Assembly (NCBI GenBank): GCA_036389485.1
Contig: DASVPR010000018.1
Span: 124,001 to 188,000 of the forward strand
DNA length: 64,000 nt
Reading direction: 5' to 3'
Source: CADCVT01 sp036389485
GTDB lineage: Bacteria > Actinomycetota > Thermoleophilia > Solirubrobacterales > Solirubrobacteraceae
In this document: positions 16,517 through 25,510 of the stretch, one piece after another
Layout: each line of letters begins with the position of its first letter
Numbering within the stretch: position 1 is the stretch's first letter
The notes under the pieces: generated by a model
Seen by the model: the letters and a program-made list of their open reading frames with translations, nothing else
Told to the model about the DNA's origin: nothing
The model's database searches: none
Translations under genes and position numbers: made by a program

Positions 16517-17407
16517 GTGGGAGTGAGCGCCGCGCCGCCGCGCGGCGCGCCTGAGCGGGAGCGCCTCGCGGCGAAGGTCGCGCGGCTCCTCGACGAGCGG
16601 GTCTTCCGGGGTCGCCTCGCGAGGTACCTCGACGAGCGGCGGCTGCGGATCGCGGCGCGGATGCTGGTCGAGAAGGAGGGCTTCGCGCCCGCGCGCGAGC
16701 TCGACGTCGCGCCGCTCGAGATCCTCCGCACCGCGGACGTCGACGTCCTGCGCGACCCGGAGCGCCTCGAGGCCGAGATCCTCCCGGCGCTCGGCCTCAA
16801 CGACGAGGAGCTCGACGAGTTCCCGCGCGAGCTGTACCCGCACACCGGCAAGGGGCTGCGGCACTGGCAGTATCCGCGCCAGTTCGCGCCGTACCTGGCC
16901 GCGCTCTTGCGGCTCCCCATCTCCTCCTACCTCGAGGTCGGCGTCCGCCACGGCGGGACGTTCCTGATCACGGTCGAGTACCTGTCCCGCTTCACGACGC
17001 TGCGCAAGGCGATCGCGATGGACGTGGTCGACTCGCCGTGGCTGCGGCGGCAGCTCGAGGGGCGGCCGGGAACGCGGATGGTCGTCGGCGACAGCCAGAT
17101 CCCGCAGTTCGGCTGGTTCGTCGAGCGCGAGGGGCCGTTCGACCTCGCCCTCGTCGACGCCGCGCACCACGAGGAGACCGCGCAGCGCGACCTCGAGGCG
17201 GTGCGGCCGCACGCGAACGTCGTCGTCCTGCACGACATCGTCAGCCAGGCGTGCCCGGGCGTCGGCGCGGTGTGGCGGCGCTTCCGCGCGGAGGAGGCCG
17301 GCCAGTGGGACTTCGCGGAGTTCACCGACCAGTACGACGACGTGCTGCAGCGGATGGGCGGGCCGTACCTCGGCATCGGGATGGCCGTCCGCAAGGAGCG
17401 GCTCTAG
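16517..17407 (+). CDS. SAM-dependent methyltransferase (CmcI / Methyltransf_24-like)
   Basis: 296-residue class I methyltransferase. A helical N-terminal part (1-110) precedes a Rossmann domain with the SAM loop YLEVGVRHGGTFL (about 136-148), an acidic strand end AIAMDVVD, GDSQIPQF, FDLALVDAAHHEETAQRDLE and VVLHDIV. This pattern is seen in cephalosporin-hydroxylase-like CmcI and glycan or O-methyltransferases that act on sugars or peptides; the target is unknown. GTG at 16517 or 16523 could be the start; guaA ends 31 bases upstream. Confidence 0.8.
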   Translation: MGVSAAPPRGAPERERLAAKVARLLDERVFRGRLARYLDERRLRIAARMLVEKEGFAPARELDVAPLEILRTADVDVLRDPERLEAEILPALGLNDEELDEFPRELYPHTGKGLRHWQYPRQFAPYLAALLRLPISSYLEVGVRHGGTFLITVEYLSRFTTLRKAIAMDVVDSPWLRRQLEGRPGTRMVVGDSQIPQFGWFVEREGPFDLALVDAAHHEETAQRDLEAVRPHANVVVLHDIVSQACPGVGAVWRRFRAEEAGQWDFAEFTDQYDDVLQRMGGPYLGIGMAVRKERL

Positions 17408-17456
17408 GCGCGTTCGGGGTGTTCCGTCCGACGGGTGAGTTTGAGTTCATCGCAAC

Positions 17457-18413
17457 ATGGCGGCCCAGCCCACAGCGCTTCGGCCGGCACGCGGAGCCTC
17501 GGCATCGCGCGTGCGCGCCGTCGATGCGCCGCCGGCGGCCCTGCCGACCGACTACTCGTCGGCGAGCAGCGAGCTCGCGCGCGTCCTCAAGTGGACGCTC
17601 GGGGTCCCCACCGCCGCGCTCGTCTCCGCGACCGTCCTGTACGTCCTCGGCGCGATCTGGACGTGGGGCGAGCTGCAGGACGCGGGCCTCGTGCCCACCG
17701 ACGTCCTCTCGCTCGTGCCCCACGCGCAGATCCTCGGCCGCGGGCTGCAGCTCGTCGTGCTGGCGATCCTCGCGCTGCCGCTGCCGCTGGCGTTCACGTG
17801 GCTCCTGCACCGCGTCGTTCCCGACCGCGGCCGTCCGTGGGGGATGCCGCCCGCGCTGGGCCGGCTCATGGACGACCATCGCCGCCTGCGCCGCGACCTC
17901 GACGAGCTGCGCGGCGAGTACGACCCGGTCACCGCGGCAGGGCTCGACAAGCGCGTCCGGCGGCTCGACATCCGGGCGAACAAGCAGAAGGCCGCCCACC
18001 GGCGGACCGCCGTGCTCTCGCGGATGATGGTCGCCGCCGCGCTCGTCATCGGGGTCATCGCGCTGAGCCCCGCGCGGCTCGCGGTCGCGATCTTCGGGCT
18101 CTGGCTCGTCCGGCGTACGAAGCTGCCGACGGTGCGGGTCGTCGTCGTGATGTTCGGGGTGCTCGTGCTCGCCGTCTCGGCCGAGCGGTTCACCGCTCCC
18201 GACCCGCTCCCGGGCGCGTCGGTGCGCACCACCCGCGGGGTCCTGATCAAGGGCCCGCTCGTCGCCGCGACGCAGCAGTCCTGGCACCTGAAGATCGGCG
18301 ACAGGCGGGTGAAGTCGATCCCGACCGTGAACATCGCGAAGTCGAGCGTGCACTCGCAGTCGCGGCTCGTCCGGGGCCCGCTGGGCGGGCGGCTGATCGA
18401 CCTGCTGCGCTGA
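17457..18413 (+). CDS. multi-pass membrane protein, unknown
   Basis: 318 residues with an unstructured Ala/Arg-rich N-terminus (about 1-40), two transmembrane helices (about 46-70 and 92-116), a charged cytoplasmic-looking coil (about 130-182, HRRLRRDLDELRGEYD and KRVRRLDIRANKQKAAHRR), two more helices (about 186-220), and a C-terminal beta-rich domain (about 235-318). No family motif is recognised. It sits between the methyltransferase and the phosphate-uptake genes, not overlapping either. Confidence 0.72.
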   Translation: MAAQPTALRPARGASASRVRAVDAPPAALPTDYSSASSELARVLKWTLGVPTAALVSATVLYVLGAIWTWGELQDAGLVPTDVLSLVPHAQILGRGLQLVVLAILALPLPLAFTWLLHRVVPDRGRPWGMPPALGRLMDDHRRLRRDLDELRGEYDPVTAAGLDKRVRRLDIRANKQKAAHRRTAVLSRMMVAAALVIGVIALSPARLAVAIFGLWLVRRTKLPTVRVVVVMFGVLVLAVSAERFTAPDPLPGASVRTTRGVLIKGPLVAATQQSWHLKIGDRRVKSIPTVNIAKSSVHSQSRLVRGPLGGRLIDLLR

Positions 18414-18437
18414 CCGCGCGTCCGCCGCCCGATGACC

Positions 18438-18443
18438 TAGACT
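18438..18443 (+). promoter_or_regulatory. -10 element before the DUF47-pit operon
   Basis: TAGACT ends 9 bases before the ATG at 18453, the same hexamer and spacing as at the LysM gene. Confidence 0.42.
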
Positions 18444-18452
18444 CGCCGCCGC

Positions 18453-19079
18453 ATGTCGCGGCTCTCCCAGGTCTTCGTCCCGAAGGACCGCGAGTTCTTC
18501 GACCTCTTCGAGGAGGCGGCGCTGAACGTCGCCCGCGCGGGCGAGATGCTCCACGAGATGCTCGAGGGCTTCCCCGAGCGCGCGTCCCTGGCCCGGGACA
18601 TCCTGCTCGCCGAGCAGGAGGGCGACCGGATCACGCACGACATCTTCAACCGGATCAACCAGACGTTCGTGACGCCGATCGACCGCGAGGACATCATCCT
18701 GCTCGCGTCGGCCCTCGACGACGTCGTCGACCTGACCGAGGAGTGCGCGGACTTCCTCATCCTCTACAAGATCGAGGCGCCGATGGAGCAGGCGCAGAAG
18801 CTCGCGGAGATCCTGCGCGACGCGTGCCGCCAGGTCGCCGCCGCGATGCCGCGGATGCGGGGCTTCGAGGACATCCGCCACTTCACCGTCGACATCCACC
18901 GGCTGGAGAACGACGGGGACCGCGCCGTGCGCGAGGCGATGGCGTCGCTGTTCGAGACCGGGGTCGACCCGATGTTCGTGATCCGCTGGAAGGACATCTT
19001 CGAGCGCCTCGAGGGCGCGATCGACGCGACCGAGCACGTCGCGGACGTGCTCGAGGCGATCGTGATCAAGAACTCGTAG
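18453..19079 (+). CDS. DUF47 / PhoU-like Pit accessory protein
   Basis: 208-residue all-helical protein of the DUF47 family (PhoU fold), which accompanies Pit phosphate transporters and is thought to gate or regulate them. Recognisable parts are FVPKDREFFDLFEEAA at the N-terminus, ILLAEQEGDRITHDIFNRINQTFVTPIDREDI with conserved acidic residues for metal binding, LDDVVDLTEE, and the C-terminal ERLEGAIDATEHVADVLEAIVIKNS. It is directly followed by pit, 15 bases downstream. Cytoplasmic. Confidence 0.92.
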   Translation: MSRLSQVFVPKDREFFDLFEEAALNVARAGEMLHEMLEGFPERASLARDILLAEQEGDRITHDIFNRINQTFVTPIDREDIILLASALDDVVDLTEECADFLILYKIEAPMEQAQKLAEILRDACRQVAAAMPRMRGFEDIRHFTVDIHRLENDGDRAVREAMASLFETGVDPMFVIRWKDIFERLEGAIDATEHVADVLEAIVIKNS

Positions 19080-19094
19080 GAGCAAGCGGGCCGC

Positions 19095-20191
<1,097 letters not shown>

Positions 20192-20195
<4 letters not shown>

Positions 20196-20434
20196 GGCTC
20201 GCGGCGATCGAATGGGACGCGCTGCTCGAGCTCGTCTGGGTGGCGCCGCTCGCCGCCCTGTCCGTCGCGTTCACGTTCTCGCTCTGCATCCACGGCGCCG
20301 CCCGCGCGTCGGACTCGCGCCGAGCGGGCCGCACGGGAGCCGCGACCGCCTACGGGGCGCTCGCCTTCCTCGCCGCCGCCGCCTTCGCCGCGACCGTCGT
20401 CTTCGGCGTCCTCGTCATCACGAGCAAGGACTAG
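20192..20434 (+). CDS. small membrane protein, pit operon
   Basis: 80 residues with two transmembrane helices (about 10-32 and 50-76) joined by a basic loop (ARASDSRRAGRTG). The ATG overlaps the pit stop by 4 bases, so it is translationally coupled and likely a partner of the phosphate transporter. No known family is recognised. It converges on the alanine-rich gene, overlapping by 4 bases at the stop codons. Confidence 0.72.
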
Positions 20435-21126
20435 CGGCGCCGCCGCCGGCGCACGATCACGAGAAGCAGCAGCAGGCCGCCGATCGGCGCGAACCTCCGC
20501 AGCGGCGACTCCTGCGCGGCGTTCGCGGCCGTGCTCGCGTAGTCGCTCGCCGCCCCCGCGGCGCCCTTCTCCGCGGCGGCCTCGCGCACGTTCGCCGCGG
20601 CTTCGCGCGCGGCGTCGGCCGCGTCGCGCGCCGCGCCCGCCGCTCCCTTCTCGCGGACCGCCTCGGCGGCGGCCGCCGCGGCGGTGCGCGCCGTGTCCGC
20701 GGCGTCTCCGGCCGCCTCGCGGACGGAGTCGGCGGTCGCGGAGGACGTCGCGTCCGCGGCGTCGCCGGACGTGGTGCTCGCGGCGGCGGCGACGGCGTCC
20801 GCGGCGTCGGCGACCTGGGCGGCGCGGTCGGGCGCGGGTGCGGTGCCTCCCTCGGTCCCCTGGCGCGGGTCGTCGTCGGGCATCTCGCGGCCCTCGGTCG
20901 TCTCGCGGATGACGAAGTCGTCGCCGGTGCCGGCGCGGGCGAACGCCTCGCGCACCAGCTCGCGCGCGGCCTCGGGCGACTCCGCGTCGACCGACAGCTC
21001 GAGGTGACCCTCCTCGTCGAGGTCGCCGAGCTTCGCGCCGCCGAGCGCGTCGGCGAGGCTCGCCCGCGCCGCCTCGAGACGATCTCCGGAGGTCACGGTG
21101 TAGAGGGCAACGGTCTGCTTGGCCAT
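20431..21126 (-). CDS. alanine-rich helical protein with C-terminal membrane anchor
   Basis: 231 residues. The N-terminal 85 form a compact alpha/beta segment (MAKQTVALYTVTSGDRLEAA...LELSVDAESPEAARELVREAF). Residues 100-205 are an Ala-rich tract of short repeats such as AADTARTAAAAAAEAVREKG and AAREAAANVREAAAEKG, giving long amphipathic helices like phasins, LEA or apolipoprotein proteins. A transmembrane helix (about 211-224) ends in a basic RRRRRR tail. Function unknown; it may scaffold, coat or stabilise the membrane. -10-like TACGGT lies 6 bases before the ATG. Confidence 0.75.
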   Translation of the reverse strand: MAKQTVALYTVTSGDRLEAARASLADALGGAKLGDLDEEGHLELSVDAESPEAARELVREAFARAGTGDDFVIRETTEGREMPDDDPRQGTEGGTAPAPDRAAQVADAADAVAAAASTTSGDAADATSSATADSVREAAGDAADTARTAAAAAAEAVREKGAAGAARDAADAAREAAANVREAAAEKGAAGAASDYASTAANAAQESPLRRFAPIGGLLLLLVIVRRRRRR

Positions 21127-21132
21127 GCCGGG

Positions 21133-21138
21133 ACCGTA
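21133..21138 (-). promoter_or_regulatory. -10 element before alanine-rich gene
   Basis: Minus-strand TACGGT ends 6 bases before the ATG at 21126, again implying a leaderless transcript. Confidence 0.38.
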
Positions 21139-21151
21139 CCCGGCGTGCGGC

Positions 21152-22318
21152 CTAGCTCACCGCATCCCACGCGCGCAACGCCGGCAGCGGGTCGAACGGC
21201 GCGCCGCCCTCGTACCACCCCGGCTTCGACCACATCTCGAAGTGCAGGTGGCACCCGTCCGCGTTCCCGGTGTCCCCGACGTCGCCGAGCCGCCCGCCGG
21301 TCCGCACCCGCTGGCCGCGCTCCACGACCGCGGGCGCCGCGAGGTGCATGTAGACGTAGTCGATCCCGTTGCCGTCCCCGCGCACGACGACGTAGTTGCC
21401 CGCGTTCCCGTGCCACGCCTTGAAGACGACGACGCCGCCCCGCGCCGCCACGAGCGGCGTGCCGCACGCGGCGAAGACGTCCTGCCCCTGGTGCGTGTGC
21501 CCCTGCCGCGAGGCGCCGAACGTCGCGCCGGCCGCGCCGAAGTCGTGCGCGCCGCGCACCGGGAACTTGTGGTCGTAGAAGCGGAAGGAGTCGACGACCT
21601 CGGGCCGCTCCGCCGACTGGGCCGCGACCGCGCCCACCGGGGCGACCCGGAACTCGTAGCGCCCGGCCGGCGCCGCGGCGCCGGAGACCGTCCCGTCCCA
21701 CGCCACCGACTGCTCGGCCCCCGGCGGCACGGCGCCCGGCGTCCAGCGCCTGACCGGCCCGCCGCCGCGGCGGACCAGCTCCACCGCGACCTCCACCGGC
21801 TGGCCCGCGGTCACGACGTAGCGCAGCGTCGCGTCCCGCCCGTCGTCGAAGAAGACCTTCGAGCGGTCGACGTGGGCGTCGATCGCGTCGGTGGTGTCGC
21901 GATCGGGGATCGCCGGCGCACGGCCGGCCGGGACACCCGGCGCCGCGCCGCGGATGGTCACCGTCGCCACAGAGGGCTTCGCCGGCGAGCCGTCGTCGTT
22001 GCGCAGGCGCACGCGGCCGGACAGCGCGCCCTCCGGCACCCGCACGTCGACCGACCGCCGCCGGGCGCGCAGCGCGGGCGCCACGGCGTCGTCCGCCGGC
22101 CCGCGACCGGCGAGGAACACCACCCAGCGCACGCGGGCCATCGTCCGCCCGCGCACGCGGACCACGCTGCCCGCGGAGGCCGCGCCGTCCGGCGCGCACG
22201 CGCGCACGCACGCGATGTCCGAGACCACCGCCGGGGCCGACAGCGCCTGCTCCTGAGCACCCGCCCCGCCGGCGCCTGCGAGGGCGAGCACGGTCGCTAG
22301 CATCAGAGCCGGCCGCAT
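21152..22318 (-). CDS. secreted M23-family peptidase
   Basis: 388 residues with a signal peptide (about 1-21, ending GAGAQ). Two beta-rich domains (about 30-120, an IPT-like segment with RVRGRTMARV, and about 135-235, a FlgD-like RYEFRVAPVG region) precede a C-terminal LytM/M23 zinc endopeptidase domain (about 255-385). Metal and catalytic motifs HTHQGQD (HxxxD), YMHLA and HLHFE are all present, so it is likely active on peptidoglycan cross-links outside the cell. A shorter start, MLATVLALAG, is possible. The perfect 10-base palindrome CCACGCGTGG lies just upstream (22319-22328). Confidence 0.9.
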   Translation of the reverse strand: MRPALMLATVLALAGAGGAGAQEQALSAPAVVSDIACVRACAPDGAASAGSVVRVRGRTMARVRWVVFLAGRGPADDAVAPALRARRRSVDVRVPEGALSGRVRLRNDDGSPAKPSVATVTIRGAAPGVPAGRAPAIPDRDTTDAIDAHVDRSKVFFDDGRDATLRYVVTAGQPVEVAVELVRRGGGPVRRWTPGAVPPGAEQSVAWDGTVSGAAAPAGRYEFRVAPVGAVAAQSAERPEVVDSFRFYDHKFPVRGAHDFGAAGATFGASRQGHTHQGQDVFAACGTPLVAARGGVVVFKAWHGNAGNYVVVRGDGNGIDYVYMHLAAPAVVERGQRVRTGGRLGDVGDTGNADGCHLHFEMWSKPGWYEGGAPFDPLPALRAWDAVS

Positions 22319-22367
22319 CCACGCGTGGTTCCACGTCCGCGCGCGAGGCCCTGCGAAGGCAAGGGGC

Positions 22368-22373
22368 TATGCT
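22368..22373 (+). promoter_or_regulatory. -10 element of rplM-rpsI
   Basis: TATGCT 40 bases upstream of the rplM ATG. Transcription starting about 7 bases downstream would give a leader of about 33 bases consisting mostly of the hairpin at 22383-22402. Confidence 0.45.
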
Positions 22374-22382
22374 GTGCCGCTG

Positions 22383-22402
22383 CGGCCGCCTGAAGGCGGC
22401 CG
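22383..22402 (+). promoter_or_regulatory. hairpin in the rplM leader
   Basis: Perfect 8-base-pair GC stem (CGGCCGCC / GGCGGCCG) with a TGAA tetraloop, ending 10 bases before the rplM ATG and occupying where a ribosome site would be. No Shine-Dalgarno sequence is seen. It may be an autoregulatory ribosomal protein leader for the L13-S9 operon. Confidence 0.5.
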
Positions 22403-22412
22403 TCCTGATGCC

Positions 22413-22847
22413 ATGAAGACCTACGTCGCCAAGCCCACCGAGCGCGAGCGCAACTGGCTCGTGATCGACGCGACCGGCCACACCCTCGGCCGGCTCGCGA
22501 CCCGCATCGCCGACGCGCTGCGCGGCAAGGGCAAGCCGGAGTACACGCCGCACGTCGACACCGGGGACTTCGTCGTCGTCGTCAACGCCGAGAAGATCAC
22601 CGTCACCGGCAACAAGCGGTCCGACAAGAAGTACTACCGCCACTCCGGCTACCCCGGCGGCCTGAAGGTCCGCACCTTCCAGGAGATGCAGGACCGCCGG
22701 CCGGAGGAGATCATCCGGCTCGCGGTGAAGGGCATGATGCCGCGCAACCGGCTCGCCCGGAAGCAGCTGACCAAGCTCAAGGTCTACGCCGGGCCCGAGC
22801 ACCCGCACCAGGCGCAGAAGCCGCAACCGATGGAGATCGAGTCGTAG
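22413..22847 (+). CDS. rplM: 50S ribosomal protein L13
   Basis: 144 residues from the ATG at 22413. Standard L13 features: N-terminal MKTYVAKPTERERNWLVIDA, GHTLGRLATRIADALRGKGK, the RNA-binding KKYYRHSGYPGGLK and the C-terminal MMPRNRLARKQLTKLKVYAGPEHPH. An in-frame ATG 13 codons upstream was rejected because it would encode residues through the leader hairpin. The TAG stop overlaps the GTG of rpsI by one base. Typical rplM-rpsI order. Confidence 0.97.
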   Translation: MKTYVAKPTERERNWLVIDATGHTLGRLATRIADALRGKGKPEYTPHVDTGDFVVVVNAEKITVTGNKRSDKKYYRHSGYPGGLKVRTFQEMQDRRPEEIIRLAVKGMMPRNRLARKQLTKLKVYAGPEHPHQAQKPQPMEIES

Positions 22848-23698
22848 TGGCCGACGAGACCACACCGCCCGAGGACGAGACCCCGGAGACCCCGGAGACG
22901 CCCGCGCCCGAAGGCGGCGAGGCGTCCGAGCAGGCCAACGCGCCCGCCGACGACGCGCCGACCCCGGACGCTCCCGAGGAACAGGCGCCCGACGCCCGCG
23001 AGGAGCCCGTCGCGGAGGAGCAGCCCGCCGCCGAGGCCGAGCCCGAGCCCGCCGCCGAGGCCGAGCCCGCGGCCGAGGACGAGGCACCCGCCGAAGAGGA
23101 CGACACGCCCGCTCCCCCGCGCGAGAAGCCGGCCATCCCGGGCCTGGACCTCGAGGTGGACATCGTCGGCGAGGGCGAGGACGCCCTCCGTTCCCCCTAC
23201 GGCGACGAGGAGGACCTCCACGAGGCCGCCGAGGAGCAGTTCGCCGCCGCGGACGACGCCGACGTGACCGCCGACCAGCCGATCGCGGTCGCCTCGATCG
23301 ACCTCGCCGCGGACGCGCGCTACACCGCGACCGGCAAGCGCAAGACCGCGATCGCCCGCGTGATCCTCAAGCCCGGCACCGGCGCCTACACCATCAACGG
23401 CAAGAGCCTCGACGAGTACTTCCCGCGCCCGACGCTGCAGCGCAACATCCGCCAGCCGCTCGAGACGGTCGGCTTCGACAGCCGGATGGACGTCGTCGCG
23501 CGCATGCACGGCGGCGGCGTCTCCGCGCAGGCCGGCGCGCTGCGCCATGGCATCAGCCGCGCGCTCATCGTCGCGGACCCGAACCTGCGCGGCGAGCTGA
23601 AGCGCCGCGGCTTCCTGACGCGCGACGCCCGCGCCAAGGAGCGCAAGAAGGCCGGCCTCAAGAAGGCCCGCAAGCGGCCGCAGTTCTCCAAGCGCTAG
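22847..23698 (+). CDS. rpsI: 30S ribosomal protein S9 with long acidic N-terminal extension
   Basis: The C-terminal 126 residues (158-283) are a normal S9: RYTATGKRKTAIARVILKPG, GKSLDEYFPRPTLQR, GGGVSAQAGALRHGISRAL and the terminal KRPQFSKR tail that reaches the P-site tRNA. The first 157 residues are an extension unlike E. coli S9 (130 residues): a Pro/Ala/Glu tract (1-95) with EAEPEPAAEAEPAAEDE-like repeats, then a more complex acidic part (96-157). The GTG at 22847 shares one base with the rplM TAG, and a later start would lie well inside the gene, so the extension is probably translated. Confidence 0.95.
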   Translation: MADETTPPEDETPETPETPAPEGGEASEQANAPADDAPTPDAPEEQAPDAREEPVAEEQPAAEAEPEPAAEAEPAAEDEAPAEEDDTPAPPREKPAIPGLDLEVDIVGEGEDALRSPYGDEEDLHEAAEEQFAAADDADVTADQPIAVASIDLAADARYTATGKRKTAIARVILKPGTGAYTINGKSLDEYFPRPTLQRNIRQPLETVGFDSRMDVVARMHGGGVSAQAGALRHGISRALIVADPNLRGELKRRGFLTRDARAKERKKAGLKKARKRPQFSKR

Positions 23699-23712
23699 CG
23701 CGCGCCTGCGCC

Positions 23713-25002
23713 GTGTCCCGCCGCCTGTTCGGCACCGACGGCGTCCGTGGCGCCGCCGGCGAGGTCGTCACGGCCGAGCTGGCCCTGAGGCTCGGCCACG
23801 CCGTGACGCGCGAGCTCGAGGCGCAACGGCCCCGCGTCCTCGTCATCCGCGACACGCGCGAGTCCGGCCCGATGCTCGAGTCCGCGCTCGCCGCGGGGAT
23901 CGCCGCCGCGGGGGGCGACGTCCTGCTCGGCGGCGTGCTGCCCACCCCCGCCGCGCCCCTCCTCCTCGCCCGCTACGAGCTCGACCTCGCCGCGGTCATC
24001 TCGGCGTCGCACAACCCGTACGCCGACAACGGGATCAAGTTCTTCGGCCGCGACGGCTTCAAGCTCTCCGACGACGCCGAGGCCGCGATCGAGGCGCGCC
24101 TCGACGAGCCGGTGGCCGGCACGCGCATCGGCCGCATCGACGCGCTGCACGGCACCGAGGAGGACTACCTCCGCGCCCTGCACACGCGCTTCGAGGCGCT
24201 CGACCTGACCGGCGTGAACGTCCTCCTCGACTGCGCGAACGGCGCGACGCACAAGGTCGCGCCCGAGGCCTTCCGGCGCCTCGGCGCGACGGTGACCGCG
24301 GTCGCCGACGCGCCCGACGGCCGCAACATCAACGCGGGCTGCGGCTCCACGCACGTCGACGCGCTCGACCCCGCGGGCCACGACGTCGCGTTCGCCTTCG
24401 ACGGCGACGGCGACCGCGTGCTCGCCAAGGACCGGACGGGCGCGGTCGTCGACGGCGACGAGCTGCTCGCCCTCGCGGCGCTGCACCGCCGCCCGGAGGG
24501 CGTCGCCGTCACGGTCATGACGAACTTCGGCTTCCACGCGGCGATGCGCGAGGCCGGCATCCCGGTCGAGATCACGCAGGTCGGCGACCGGTACGTCCTG
24601 GAGGCGCTGCGCGCGAAGGGCTGGCCGCTCGGCGGCGAGCAGTCGGGCCACCTGATCGACATGGGGTTCGTCCCGTCCGGCGACGGGATCGCGGCCGCCC
24701 TGCTCACGCTCGAGGCGCTCGGCGGCGCCGACCTGGCCGAGCGCCAGGCGATGGAGAAGCTCCCGCAGAGGCTCGTGAACGTCCGCGTCCCCGATCGCGA
24801 CGGCGCGATGGCCTCCGAGGAGCTGCGCGAGGCCGTCGACCGGGAGTCGGCGGCGCTGGAGGGCCGCGGGCGCGTCCTCGTGCGCCCCAGCGGGACCGAG
24901 CAGCTCGTCCGGGTCATGGTGGAGGCCCCGACGGCCGAGGAGGCCGACGCCGTCTGCCGCCGATTGGTCGACATCGTCGAATCGTCCGCCACGCGCGCAT
25001 GA
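23713..25002 (+). CDS. glmM: phosphoglucosamine mutase
   Basis: Converts glucosamine-6-phosphate to glucosamine-1-phosphate for UDP-GlcNAc synthesis. 429 residues. The N-terminal RRLFGTDGVRGAAG, the active-site phosphoserine loop ISASHNPYADNGIKFF, the metal-binding DGDGDR loop, the sugar-binding GGEQSGHLI and the C-terminal phosphate-binding RPSGTEQLVRVMVEA are all intact. GTG start at 23713, 14 bases after rpsI. glmS, the preceding step in the pathway, lies just beyond a two-gene insertion, so the two were probably once adjacent. Confidence 0.95.
   Translation: MSRRLFGTDGVRGAAGEVVTAELALRLGHAVTRELEAQRPRVLVIRDTRESGPMLESALAAGIAAAGGDVLLGGVLPTPAAPLLLARYELDLAAVISASHNPYADNGIKFFGRDGFKLSDDAEAAIEARLDEPVAGTRIGRIDALHGTEEDYLRALHTRFEALDLTGVNVLLDCANGATHKVAPEAFRRLGATVTAVADAPDGRNINAGCGSTHVDALDPAGHDVAFAFDGDGDRVLAKDRTGAVVDGDELLALAALHRRPEGVAVTVMTNFGFHAAMREAGIPVEITQVGDRYVLEALRAKGWPLGGEQSGHLIDMGFVPSGDGIAAALLTLEALGGADLAERQAMEKLPQRLVNVRVPDRDGAMASEELREAVDRESAALEGRGRVLVRPSGTEQLVRVMVEAPTAEEADAVCRRLVDIVESSATRA
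24971..24999 (+). repeat. direct repeat, left arm (end of glmM)
   Basis: 29 bases of the glmM 3' end encoding DIVESSATR, matched at 26 of 29 positions by 26155-26183. The pair brackets the two minus-strand genes at 25037-26007. Confidence 0.7.
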
Positions 25003-25036
25003 GAATCCGCGCGCTCCGGGGAACCGGCGGGGTGAC

Positions 25037-25510
25037 TCAGATGAGGACGCCGACTTCCGATCCGGCGATCGCGGCACCGCCGTGCTCGGTGCGCAGTTGC
25101 TCGCCGAGCTTTCCGGCCCAGAGAGTCATCGTCCCGAGCCGACGCGCGAAGTCGTCGAGGGAGGGCATGAAGTCGTACGAGAGCGCCTCGGCGAAGAAGT
25201 TCTCCTCGAGGGCGACCAGGCATAGCGACCTCTCCTGGTTGACCTGAAGGTACGCGCGGCCGTTCCAGAGCTGTTTGTTGAAGCTCGCGACGGCCAGGGC
25301 GACCTCGACGCCGAACGGAACGTGGATCGCGGCGCCGCTGTGCACCCGGATGTAGTCCGGGTTGCCGTCCCCCGTGTGGACGCTCAGAAGCGACGGGACG
25401 TCGCCGCGGTCCATCTTCCAGATGTGCCCAGGCAGGAAGACCTCCCACTGCCCCGGATAGAGCTGCTCGAGAGCCGCGGGGACGAACTCCTTGAGCTCGT
25501 CCGCGGTCAC
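25037..25510 (-). CDS. YbjN/type III chaperone-like protein, unknown
   Basis: 157 residues from the GTG at 25508-25510, overlapping the upstream membrane gene by 4 bases. Begins TADELKEFVPAALEQLYPG; a mixed alpha/beta pattern with NKQLWNGRAYLQVNQERSL and LEENFFAEALSYDFMPSLDDF resembles the YbjN / type III secretion chaperone-like domain of many actinobacterial proteins, usually peptide- or partner-binding adaptors. That assignment is tentative. It forms a two-gene unit with the membrane protein upstream, set between glmM and glmS on the opposite strand. Base composition appears slightly less GC-biased than its neighbours. Confidence 0.65.
   Translation of the reverse strand: MTADELKEFVPAALEQLYPGQWEVFLPGHIWKMDRGDVPSLLSVHTGDGNPDYIRVHSGAAIHVPFGVEVALAVASFNKQLWNGRAYLQVNQERSLCLVALEENFFAEALSYDFMPSLDDFARRLGTMTLWAGKLGEQLRTEHGGAAIAGSEVGVLI

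Noticed and set aside
22374..22412. Upstream ATG for rplM adding 13 residues
   Set aside because: It would translate through the leader hairpin and lies at the predicted transcription start; L13 begins MKTYVAKP.
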